Assembly: GCA_050945895.1 (NCBI GenBank)
Contig: JBMNTU010000019.1
Location: forward strand, 1 to 24,830
DNA from: JBMNTU01 sp050945895
Lineage (GTDB): Bacteria > Bacillota > Clostridia > Christensenellales > Christensenellaceae
Direction of reading: 5' to 3'
Length of the DNA stretch: 24,830 bases
Shown here piece by piece: positions 1 through 6,737 of the stretch (the stretch's first letter is position 1; every line of letters starts with the position of its first letter). The position numbers and the translations under genes were made by a program. The notes under the pieces were generated by a model. It searched no databases, had not been told where the DNA came from, and was given only the letters and a program-made list of their open reading frames with translations.

Positions 1-128
1 ATTACGAGGTTTGTGACACGGCTGCGTTCCTCCAGATTGAAAATCGTCTTTTCTAACCGCACATTTCCTACTTCCTTTCGCCCCAACCAAGCTCTCTTAC
101 TTATGATACCCCAAAAAAACTTGCCCAT
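1..128 (-). CDS. Possible partial ORF after the sigma gene, open at the window edge
   Basis: An ATG at 126-128 on the minus strand, 12 bases after the sigma-factor stop, opens a frame that stays free of stops for 42 codons to the window edge. The visible peptide is basic and begins MGKFFWGIISKRAWLG. I do not recognise it. No good ribosome-binding site precedes the ATG, and 42 open codons is weak evidence. It could be the last gene of the sigma operon or a chance frame. Confidence 0.25.
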   Translation of the reverse strand, partial: MGKFFWGIISKRAWLGRKEVGNVRLEKTIFNLEERSRVTNLV

Positions 129-140
129 TCGTGAAATTAC

Positions 141-881
141 TTACTTTTTATATACATTTGCAAGCTTGTTTAGTATCTTCCTTTCCATACGCGAAATCTG
201 CATCTGCGAAACATCCAGCATTTCCGCCACCTGCTTTTGTGTTTTGTTTTCAATATACCGCTGTTCAATGATCGTCTTTTCAGTGCCGTTCAAAAGGCTC
301 ATGCAATATTTTATAAAATCGTGGTTCTCGACCTCTTCAAAGCTCTCGTCTTCCTTGCCCAGCATATTACTCAGCGAGCAGTTGTCCCCAAACTCCAGCG
401 TGCTGTCCAGCGAGAGCATATTGTCTGCCTGCTTCATTTCCAGTATTTCAAGGACACGTTCTGCCGTCGTTTCAATCTTTTCTGCAATTTGCGCTGGCGA
501 AGGCGCGCTTCCATGGCTCGCCATATACTCCTGCACATACAGGTTGATGCGCTTCAGTTGCTCTGTATCTCGCCTCGGAAGCCGCATAACGCGGGAAGAA
601 TCCCTGAAATAGTTTTTGATTTCGCCAATCAGCGAAGGCGTTGCATAGCTGGAAAATTTAATGCCGCGTTCCGGCTCAAAGCGGTCGATCGCCTTTACAA
701 GCGCAAGCGACGCTACCTGCAGTAGATCCTCATAGTCTACGCCGCGCCCCACAAATTTTTTTGCAGCAATTTCCGCAATATATAAATAACGCTCGATCAG
801 AATATTACGCAAATCGATATCGCGCGATTTCACATAAATTTCAAATAGCTGTTCACTGTCTTTTGCCGCTAAGTCTGTCAC
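141..881 (-). CDS. RNA polymerase sigma factor, SigB/SigF/SigG family
   Basis: This is an alternative sigma factor of 246 residues that would direct RNA polymerase to a stress or developmental regulon. Region 2 is clear: a GRGVDYEDLLQVASLALVKA segment, then FSSYATPSLIGEIKNYFRD, the region 2.4-type helix. A region 3 segment follows (about residues 105-150), and the C-terminal region 4 helix-turn-helix ends in QKQVAEMLDVSQMQISRME. The start is a GTG at 879-881 with GGGAG about 7 bases upstream. It is the third gene of a minus-strand set in the order STAS protein, anti-sigma-like protein, sigma factor, the same order as spoIIAA-AB-AC and rsbV-rsbW-sigB. The sequence does not tell me whether it is sporulation SigF or a general stress factor, so I give no symbol. 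Confidence 0.9.
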   Translation of the reverse strand: MTDLAAKDSEQLFEIYVKSRDIDLRNILIERYLYIAEIAAKKFVGRGVDYEDLLQVASLALVKAIDRFEPERGIKFSSYATPSLIGEIKNYFRDSSRVMRLPRRDTEQLKRINLYVQEYMASHGSAPSPAQIAEKIETTAERVLEILEMKQADNMLSLDSTLEFGDNCSLSNMLGKEDESFEEVENHDFIKYCMSLLNGTEKTIIEQRYIENKTQKQVAEMLDVSQMQISRMERKILNKLANVYKK

Positions 882-931
882 GTATCCGTCTCCCTTTTTT
901 TGCCGTAGGTTTTCCGCCGTCTATCGGCGGA

Positions 932-1321
932 CTATACCGCCGCCCTGATTTTCGAAAAGGAAATACGTCTTAAAACATCGTCCTCTTCCTCAAAAACAGC
1001 ATCATCACTTAACGACTGTATCATAATTTTGCTGATCTCTCCACTAAATTCCGTGCACTCTCCGCATGCCGCAGGCGTTTTTGTTTCATAGCGCCCCTCA
1101 ACTGCAATATCGATCTGCTCAGACAGCGTGATTGCAATATCGACCCCCTTGCACTCCTCGCCGCACAAAAACAATATACACGCTTCCCCAATGCAGGATT
1201 TCAAATCTTCAATTTCTTCAATATTATAATCCATATTGCCTGCAATACCCGAAACTGCCAGCCGGATAGCGCTGATGTAATTTGCGTTTGCAGGGAACTG
1301 CATCCTGATTATCTCCGTCAT
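932..1321 (-). CDS. Anti-sigma factor-like protein (RsbW/SpoIIAB position) with degenerate ATP-binding motifs
   Basis: Its position and size (129 residues) match RsbW/SpoIIAB, the anti-sigma kinase that binds the sigma factor and phosphorylates the STAS partner. The N-terminal half aligns by eye with the family (strand, helix, then IEEIEDLKSCIGEAC). The N-box Asn of the GHKL fold falls in EACILFL and is replaced by Leu. No DxGxG box and no GxGL-type lid can be seen afterwards. The C-terminal half is acidic and contains CGEECKG and CGEC. The ATG overlaps the stop of the STAS gene by four bases (ATGA), so translation is probably coupled. The protein may bind sigma without kinase activity, or be a divergent structural relative. 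Family membership is likely; its activity is uncertain. Confidence 0.72.
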   Translation of the reverse strand: MTEIIRMQFPANANYISAIRLAVSGIAGNMDYNIEEIEDLKSCIGEACILFLCGEECKGVDIAITLSEQIDIAVEGRYETKTPAACGECTEFSGEISKIMIQSLSDDAVFEEEDDVLRRISFSKIRAAV

Positions 1322-1638
1322 GATTTTGCCACCTCGATTTCAAAAATGCCGTCCAACCCTGTCAGTTCAAAAATTTTATTCAGGTGTGGCTTAAGCGATA
1401 CAATTTTAATAGATTTCCCATAGCCCTGCGCTTTTTTAAGCGCGCTAACCAACACGCCTAGGCCAGTGGAGTCTATGTAGGCCAGATCTTCGCAATTTAA
1501 AACGATATTCGGCTGGTACTCAAGGATGTTTTCTTCCATTTCCTTTTTAAATTCGCCCACGTTGGAAACATCCACTTCCCCTCGCACAAATACTGTCATA
1601 ACCTGGTCGTTTTCGTCATATTGAATAATCAGTTCCAC
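1318..1638 (-). CDS. Anti-anti-sigma factor, STAS domain (RsbV/SpoIIAA type)
   Basis: This is a single STAS domain of about 106 residues. Family members release a sigma factor by binding its anti-sigma factor, and are switched off by phosphorylation of a conserved Ser. That site is intact here in YIDSTGLGVLV. I choose the GTG at 1636-1638 because GGGAGG lies about 8 bases before it; a longer in-frame TTG at 1656 would place the ribosome site inside the gene. It is the first gene of the operon and overlaps the anti-sigma-like gene by four bases. The phosphorylatable Ser is kept although the neighbouring putative kinase looks catalytically degenerate, so a kinase encoded elsewhere may act on it. 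Confidence 0.9.
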   Translation of the reverse strand: MELIIQYDENDQVMTVFVRGEVDVSNVGEFKKEMEENILEYQPNIVLNCEDLAYIDSTGLGVLVSALKKAQGYGKSIKIVSLKPHLNKIFELTGLDGIFEIEVAKS

Positions 1639-1688
1639 AGTAAAAATACCTCCCAAAAAATGAGTGCCACATTATAATACTATATTGC

Positions 1689-1701
1689 TTTACATGGTAA
1701 A
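1689..1701. promoter_or_regulatory. Short inverted repeat upstream of the sigma operon
   Basis: A perfect TTTAC-ATG-GTAAA inverted repeat lies about 50 bases before the STAS gene start. A TATAAT on the minus strand (about 1673-1678) is close by, so the repeat sits near the likely promoter of the sigma operon. It could be an operator. A match of this size can also arise by chance in AT-rich sequence. Confidence 0.25.
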
Positions 1702-1859
1702 CCATTTTAATGATAAACGGTCTTCTGGTATAGTAAACGAAAAATATTAATCCTTTTGAGGATGTAACATCGCAGCATGTAACCTTTGTTATGTTTTGTG
1801 CCTGCGTAACGTTTGCACGCGAGCACTGGTAAATACGCTTTTTCTTGCAAATATTGCCG

Positions 1860-1888
1860 TTGACTTGCACTCGGCTATCCAATATAAT
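1860..1888 (+). promoter_or_regulatory. SigA-type promoter of the TIM-barrel isomerase gene
   Basis: TTGACT at 1860-1865 and a perfect TATAAT at 1883-1888 are separated by 17 bases. The start codon lies 36 bases after the -10 box. A transcript from here begins after the upstream in-frame extension of the ORF, which supports the ATG at 1925. Confidence 0.8.
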
Positions 1889-1924
1889 CGGAATGTATTA
1901 TTTTTTAACACAGGGGGAATTTTT

Positions 1925-2869
1925 ATGAAATTAGGTTTAGCGGCAGACTGCCTGGGCAGCCTTAGCCTAGACGAAGTACTCGCCACATGCAAGCAGCTCG
2001 GCCTGCAGTATATCGAAATCGGCTGCGGTGCCTTTTCCACCGCTCCGCACATCGACATCGAAAATCTGCTGGACGACCAATCTGCACAAAAGGAATACGT
2101 CAAAAAACTTGCAGACAGCAATGTCGAGATCTGTGCCTTCAACACATCAGGCAACCCGCTCTATCCGGGCGAATACGGCATACAACACACGAACGATACG
2201 CTGCGCACATTCAAGCTTGCGGAGCAAATGGGTATAAAGCGCGTCGTTATGCAATCCGGATTGCCCGGCGGCTGCGAGGGAGATAAAATACCAACGTGGA
2301 TCATTTCCACCTGGCCGCCCGAAATTTACGACATTCACGAATACCAGTGGGATATTTGCATCAAATACTGGCAGGGCGTTTGCCAGGCCGCCCGTGACCA
2401 CGGCATCGAAAAAATTGCCATCGAGCCGCATGGCTGGCAGCTTGTATACAGCTTTGGCACGTTTATGCGGCTGCGCGAATCTTTGCCCGGCTACGAAGAT
2501 TTGATCGGCCTTAATATGGACCCCAGCCACCTGATGTGGATGGGTGCAGACCCCATACAGGTCATCCGCCAGGCGCACGGTATGATCTATTACTCCCACT
2601 TAAAAGACGTGATGGTCAACCCGGACGTATGTGCGCTCAATACGCTGCTCGACCCGCTCCCCACGCCCAATGTATACGAGCGCTCGTGGAATTTCGTTGT
2701 GCCCGGCACAAACGGCCACGACGAGGTGTGGTGGACAAGCTTTGTGCGCGAGCTTCAGCTGGCGGGCTACGACGACGTTATGAGCTTCGAAAACGAAGAC
2801 TTCTACGGCGACCCGCAAAAGCAGCTCTCGCGCGGCGTCAAGTTCATGAACCGCGTCATCGATATGTAA
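1925..2869 (+). CDS. Sugar phosphate isomerase/epimerase (xylose isomerase-like TIM barrel)
   Basis: This is a 314-residue cytosolic TIM-barrel protein of the AP endonuclease 2/xylose isomerase-like superfamily, whose members isomerise or epimerise sugars with a divalent metal. Likely metal ligands appear in the expected order: Glu in IAIEPHG, Asp and His in NMDPSHL, His in YYSHLKD, and Glu in MSFENED near the C terminus. GGGGGAA at 1913-1919 precedes the ATG, and a consensus promoter lies just upstream. The gene appears monocistronic, closed by a strong hairpin terminator. Its substrate cannot be read from the sequence or from its neighbours. It is not closely similar to the epimerase-like protein at 21868-22731. 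Confidence 0.85.
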   Translation: MKLGLAADCLGSLSLDEVLATCKQLGLQYIEIGCGAFSTAPHIDIENLLDDQSAQKEYVKKLADSNVEICAFNTSGNPLYPGEYGIQHTNDTLRTFKLAEQMGIKRVVMQSGLPGGCEGDKIPTWIISTWPPEIYDIHEYQWDICIKYWQGVCQAARDHGIEKIAIEPHGWQLVYSFGTFMRLRESLPGYEDLIGLNMDPSHLMWMGADPIQVIRQAHGMIYYSHLKDVMVNPDVCALNTLLDPLPTPNVYERSWNFVVPGTNGHDEVWWTSFVRELQLAGYDDVMSFENEDFYGDPQKQLSRGVKFMNRVIDM

Positions 2870-2882
2870 ACAGTACACAAAA

Positions 2883-2917
2883 ACGGCCCTGTAAATACCA
2901 GCAGGGCCGTTTATTTT
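2883..2917 (+). terminator. Rho-independent terminator, probably bidirectional
   Basis: ACGGCCCTG at 2883-2891 pairs perfectly with CAGGGCCGT at 2902-2910 across a 10-base loop, followed by TTATTTT. On the minus strand the same stem is followed by TTTTTG, so it could also stop leftward transcription coming from the lipoprotein gene. Confidence 0.88.
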
Positions 2918-2935
2918 ACTGCACCGGAGGCTCTT

Positions 2936-3355
2936 ATGAAAATGCCCCCATCCATCCCAAAAGAGATGCTTGCCCCGTGCGGCGTCAACTGCCAGGCGTG
3001 CAGCGCACATCTAGCTGCCACAGGCGCCGCTTCCCGCTGTCCCGGCTGCCGCGCGCCCGCAAATACGCATAAACGAAAAAGCTGTGTAAACTGCGCCAAA
3101 AAGGACTGCGCCTTCTCGCAAGGGCTGACCTGGTGTTTTGAATGCAGCCGTTTTCCGTGCAGCCGCATCAAAAGCCTGAACAAACGATATATCGAAAATT
3201 ATGGCATCGATCTCATCCAAAACGGCCGGAGCGCCCAGGCAGGTATGGACGCTTTTTTACAGGAGCAGCGCAAGCGCTTCACCTGCCCGCATTGCGGCGG
3301 GGCCGTCGGCCAGCACAAAAAACTTTGCAGCGAGTGTGGGAAAGCAACTGAATAA
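2936..3355 (+). CDS. Cys-rich DUF3795-type protein with C-terminal zinc ribbon
   Basis: This is a 139-residue protein rich in cysteine. The N-terminal CGVNCQAC, then CPGC, CVNC and CFEC pairs resemble the DUF3795 family, small proteins of unknown function with putative metal sites. The C terminus adds a CPHCGG...CSECG zinc-ribbon pair, probably binding one zinc. The ATG has GGAGG five bases upstream, just after the terminator of the preceding gene. It converges with the lipoprotein gene, the two stops lying 11 bases apart. No function can be assigned; the metal-binding idea rests on the Cys spacing. Confidence 0.75.
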   Translation: MKMPPSIPKEMLAPCGVNCQACSAHLAATGAASRCPGCRAPANTHKRKSCVNCAKKDCAFSQGLTWCFECSRFPCSRIKSLNKRYIENYGIDLIQNGRSAQAGMDAFLQEQRKRFTCPHCGGAVGQHKKLCSECGKATE

Positions 3356-3366
3356 GGACAATTTCG

Positions 3367-4320
3367 TCATTCAACAGCGCCCGCGTTCATTCCGGGGTTA
3401 TCCCCTGCAAACGACTGGAAATTGTATCCGTAATTGCTCTCCGCATCGGGCACAAGTGTAACGACAATATCTGTTTCCGTTACGAATATGCCTTCCGAAC
3501 CATCATACGCTTCATTCAGGTCGGCCTTCCAACTGAAGGTATACTCCTTACCCTCCTCAAATGTATAATCCGTCGTCTTGGGCGTTACGGTTCCCCCAAC
3601 TTCGTAAGGCCGGGTGCCCGCAATCAGAAAATATCCGTCCTCATACCAGTACCAGTCCGTTTCCTCCATGCTGCTGTAGCCCGTCACCGTTTCAAAAAAT
3701 TGTACGGAATCCACCCGCTGCTGCCCAAACATCGAATACATGGCCTTTTTTGCCGCATCCTCCGTCAGCAGAAATACGCCGCGGCCCAAGCCCTCGTCGG
3801 CTGTATGGTTTTCCATCAGTCCCAAAACATCGTCAATTACAGGACGGTCTGCAATACTCCCAAACGTCGTCGCGCCGCTCAGGTCCACCAGGCCGAATGT
3901 TTCGTCGTCTGGGCTATACTGGTAATAATAGCTTCCCGGCGTTCCATAAGACATCCAGATAACATTTTGGAAAATCTCCTCAAAGTATGCAAAGTCAAGC
4001 TCCGTTGTTTCGTCGAAATCCCTGTTTTCCGGCCACCCTTCCAGCGCAACATCGTACATCAGGTAATGCCCCAGCGCATACATAATGCCGTCCATCTGCT
4101 CCTGTGTAACCTCTTGCGCCTCTTCGGTTTCGTTCGCAGTTTCAGGCGGCTCCTCCTCCGCAGGGGGTGCAGGCGCGCTCTCCGTCGGCGCAGGCGTCTG
4201 CGCGCTCTCGGAAGCGGACGGCTCCGGCGATGCTTCACTGGCAGGTTCGGTATTCCCACATCCCGCAAATGCAAACACGCATAGGAAAGCAGCAAGTACT
4301 ATGCAAAATATTTTTTTCAT
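3367..4320 (-). CDS. Secreted lipoprotein of unknown function
   Basis: The product has 317 residues. It starts MKKIFCIVLAAFLC and reaches a lipobox ending FAGC at about residue 21, a classical type II signal, so the mature protein should be membrane anchored outside the cell. A Pro/Glu/Ala/Ser-rich linker follows (about residues 22-75), then an acidic, Tyr- and Trp-rich globular domain of about 240 residues that I do not recognise. The ATG at 4318-4320 is chosen over longer in-frame starts because GGAGG sits seven bases upstream and the signal peptide begins there. It appears monocistronic with its own promoter. A cell-surface binding role is only a guess. Confidence 0.82.
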   Translation of the reverse strand: MKKIFCIVLAAFLCVFAFAGCGNTEPASEASPEPSASESAQTPAPTESAPAPPAEEEPPETANETEEAQEVTQEQMDGIMYALGHYLMYDVALEGWPENRDFDETTELDFAYFEEIFQNVIWMSYGTPGSYYYQYSPDDETFGLVDLSGATTFGSIADRPVIDDVLGLMENHTADEGLGRGVFLLTEDAAKKAMYSMFGQQRVDSVQFFETVTGYSSMEETDWYWYEDGYFLIAGTRPYEVGGTVTPKTTDYTFEEGKEYTFSWKADLNEAYDGSEGIFVTETDIVVTLVPDAESNYGYNFQSFAGDNPGMNAGAVE

Positions 4321-4369
4321 AAACGACCTCCATTTTTTATACACTCTTTCATTGCGGCGCAAATAGTTG

Positions 4370-4397
4370 ATTTTAATGCAGCATGTCCTTGTGGCAA
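4370..4397 (-). promoter_or_regulatory. Likely promoter of the lipoprotein gene
   Basis: On the minus strand, TTGCCA (4392-4397) and TAAAAT (4370-4375) are spaced by 16 bases. Each differs from the SigA consensus at one position. Transcription would start about 45 bases before the ATG. Confidence 0.5.
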
Positions 4398-4702
4398 ATT
4401 TTAGATTTTTACCTATATTATATAAATTACCAACATCAGCTATTTTTGAAACAGGAAATCCCATATTGCCATCCAAACATTCTTGCTACACTGCGGCAAA
4501 CCCTTCCATCCGTTTTGTTTTTATACAACGCAAAAATCACATTTGTCTATCAGCTTTTGAACTACAGCATGCGACCTTGAACACAAGGGTGTCTATACCA
4601 GCAAATAACGCTGTTTAAAGCAATATGACAAGAAATGATCTTCTCTTTTTTCATGCACTACTATCTCAGCAATCCCTGACCTTCCAGAAATTTCCCATAA
4701 AA
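4398..4702. other. Intergenic stretch with no recognised gene
   Basis: About 300 AT-rich bases lie between the lipoprotein promoter and the rny terminator. Short open frames exist on the plus strand, but they lack ribosome-binding sites and recognisable products. I see no RNA gene or repeat here. Confidence 0.5.
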
Positions 4703-4728
4703 AAGACCAGCCTTCCGGCTGGCCTTTT
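4701..4728 (-). terminator. Rho-independent terminator of rny
   Basis: On the minus strand CCAGCC and GGCTGG pair across a GGAA tetraloop (4707-4722). The stem extends through a G-U and A-U pairs and is followed by six T. On the plus strand the same hairpin has an A/C mismatch, so leftward use is favoured. It lies about 20 bases after the rny stop. Confidence 0.85.
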
Positions 4729-4747
4729 AAAGCGTTTTTGCTATGTA

Positions 4748-6289
4748 TTACTTTGCATAATCGACGGCCCGCGTTTCCCGGATTACACTCACTTTAATCT
4801 GCCCCGGATAATCGAGCTCATCTTCAATTTTCTTTACAATATCTCGTGCCACAAGGCTGGTTCCAGCGTCGTCGATGTCTTCGGGCTTAACAATGATTCG
4901 AATCTCTCGCCCTGCCTGTACAGCGTACGACCTTTCTACACCCATAAACGAATTCGCAATTTCTTCAAGGTTTTCAAGACGTTTTACATAATTTTCGAGG
5001 GACTCCCTCCGCGCGCCCGGGCGGGCAGCGGAAATAGCATCTGCCGCCTGGACAAGAACGGCTTCCACTGTTTTGGGTTCAACATCCCCATGGTGTGCGG
5101 CAATCGCATTCACGATATCCGCATTTTCCTTATACTTTTTCGCAAGGTCCGCGCCAATCTGTACATGCGGCCCCTCTACTTCGTGGTCGACCGCCTTGCC
5201 AATATCGTGCAACAATCCTGCGCGCTTTGCAAGCTTTGCATTTGCGCCAATCTCCGCAGCCATCAGCGATGCCAGATGCGCTACTTCAATCGAATGCTTT
5301 AGCACATTCTGCCCGTAGCTCGTGCGGTATTTCAACCGCCCCAAAAGCTTTATTAGCTCTGGATGCAGCGAATGAATATCCACATCAAAAATGGCCTGCT
5401 CTCCCGCTTCTTTGACCTGTGCGTCCACTTCCTTCTGCGCTTTATTTACCATTTCTTCAATGCGCGCCGGATGGATACGCCCATCCACAATCAGTTTTTC
5501 AAGCGCGATTCGCGCCACTTCCCTACGGATGGGGTCAAAACCGGATAAAATAACCGCTTCGGGCGTGTCGTCAATAATCAGGTCGATGCCCGTTGCCGTT
5601 TCCAGCGTACGGATATTGCGGCCCTCGCGCCCGATAATCCTGCCCTTCATTTCATCATTGGGCAGGTTGACGACGGATACCGTGCTTTCCGCAACATGAT
5701 CGGCCGCACATTTCTGTATGGCCAGCGAAACAATGTTGCGCGCTTTTTTATCCGCCTCGTCCTTGGCTTTTTGTTCGATTTCACGAAGCATAACGGCCAT
5801 GTCGTGCCGCGCCTCGTGCTCCACTTTCTCTACCAGCAGGTTCTTTGCTTCGTCCACCGTCATGCCGGAAATATTCTCCAGCTCGGCAACCTGTTTCTGG
5901 TACATTTCCCCCAGGTCATCCCTGGTTTTTTGCGCTTCTTTGACCTTCTTATCCAGAAGCTCCTCTTTCTGCGCAATGTTTTCTGTTTTTTTGTCCAGTG
6001 ATTCTTCTTTTTGTAAAAGTCGTTTTTCGCTTTTGGTCAGTTCGTTTCGTCTTTCCCTTGATTCTTTGTCAAATTCGCTACGTAGCTTGTGGACTTCTTC
6101 CTGTGCTTCCAGCACCGTCTCCTTTTTGATGACCTCTGCACGTTTTTGCGCTTCGTCAATCAATTTTTTAACTGAATCCTCGGCCCGGCCGATCTTTGCC
6201 TCGGCAATATTCTGCCTGTACCTGTAGCCAATAAAAAGGCCCACAGCAAGACAGCCGACTCCCACAAGGATTGGAATAAGCCACTCCAC
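4748..6289 (-). CDS. rny: Ribonuclease Y
   Basis: RNase Y is the membrane-anchored endoribonuclease that starts mRNA decay and processing in many Firmicutes. The 513-residue length is typical. One transmembrane helix occupies residues 3-21, followed by a long charged coiled coil to about residue 190. A KH RNA-binding domain contains GRIIGREGRNIRTLE (216-230). The HD hydrolase domain has His332 in KHSIEVAHLA and the His361-Asp362 pair in LLHDIGKAVDHE. The start is a GTG at 6287-6289. GGGAGG lies 12 bases upstream, rather far, but no closer start fits. The gene is monocistronic, with a good promoter about 240 bases upstream and a terminator just downstream. Confidence 0.97.
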   Translation of the reverse strand: MEWLIPILVGVGCLAVGLFIGYRYRQNIAEAKIGRAEDSVKKLIDEAQKRAEVIKKETVLEAQEEVHKLRSEFDKESRERRNELTKSEKRLLQKEESLDKKTENIAQKEELLDKKVKEAQKTRDDLGEMYQKQVAELENISGMTVDEAKNLLVEKVEHEARHDMAVMLREIEQKAKDEADKKARNIVSLAIQKCAADHVAESTVSVVNLPNDEMKGRIIGREGRNIRTLETATGIDLIIDDTPEAVILSGFDPIRREVARIALEKLIVDGRIHPARIEEMVNKAQKEVDAQVKEAGEQAIFDVDIHSLHPELIKLLGRLKYRTSYGQNVLKHSIEVAHLASLMAAEIGANAKLAKRAGLLHDIGKAVDHEVEGPHVQIGADLAKKYKENADIVNAIAAHHGDVEPKTVEAVLVQAADAISAARPGARRESLENYVKRLENLEEIANSFMGVERSYAVQAGREIRIIVKPEDIDDAGTSLVARDIVKKIEDELDYPGQIKVSVIRETRAVDYAK

Positions 6290-6526
6290 TTAGCAAATTC
6301 ACCTCCCATTCCATTGTATTAATATTTTCAGTATGCAGTTTTCATTGCTTATTTTGTAGCGTGAAAAAAGATTCCAGCCAGAAATGTTATCTATATAAAC
6401 TGTCTCTTATCTTCCCTATGGGCCGCACCAATTTTGTGCAGCTTCGTTCCTTCTACAAAAAACGCATCATCTATGCTGTTTGTGGCACAAATGAACCGCA
6501 AATCATATCATTAACATACTGTATAT
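6290..6526 (-). other. Long 5' leader of rny
   Basis: If the promoter at 6527-6555 is used, the rny mRNA carries about 230 untranslated bases. I see only very short frames and no riboswitch class that I recognise. A stretch this long could serve in autoregulation, but that is inference. Confidence 0.45.
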
Positions 6527-6555
6527 ATTTTACAATTATTACATGCAAATGTCAA
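6527..6555 (-). promoter_or_regulatory. SigA-type promoter of rny
   Basis: On the minus strand a perfect TTGACA (6550-6555) and TAAAAT (6527-6532) are spaced by 17 bases. No other good minus-strand promoter was seen between this site and the rny start. Confidence 0.7.
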
Positions 6556-6670
6556 TTTTTATCACTGCGATTCAAAAAATATGCTTTACCGCATCCCGTG
6601 TATGGCCGATTGGAAGTCCCCGCAGTCGCTTCACGCCTCACGTATACATGATAGAACCGCATGAGCGCGT

Positions 6671-6700
6671 TTGACACGGTTGTCGCCGCTTTGTTATAAT
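6671..6700 (+). promoter_or_regulatory. Consensus SigA promoter of the yfhO-type gene
   Basis: Perfect TTGACA (6671-6676) and perfect TATAAT (6695-6700) boxes are separated by 18 bases. Transcription would begin near 6707. This rules out the in-frame start at 6699 and leaves the ATG at 6738. Confidence 0.85.
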
Positions 6701-6737
6701 GTTACATAATTATAGAATCAGGAGATCTCCTTCACCT

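Noticed and set aside
1796..1924. In-frame upstream extension of the TIM-barrel isomerase gene
   Set aside because: The consensus promoter at 1860-1888 starts transcription after this extension, and GGGGGAA precedes the ATG at 1925.
6361..6651. A 96-codon plus-strand frame between rny and the yfhO-type gene
   Set aside because: It has no ribosome-binding site, overlaps the rny promoter and leader on the other strand, and the product shows no recognisable features.
6699..6737. Earlier in-frame start for the yfhO-type gene
   Set aside because: It begins inside the perfect -10 box, so it cannot be on the transcript.
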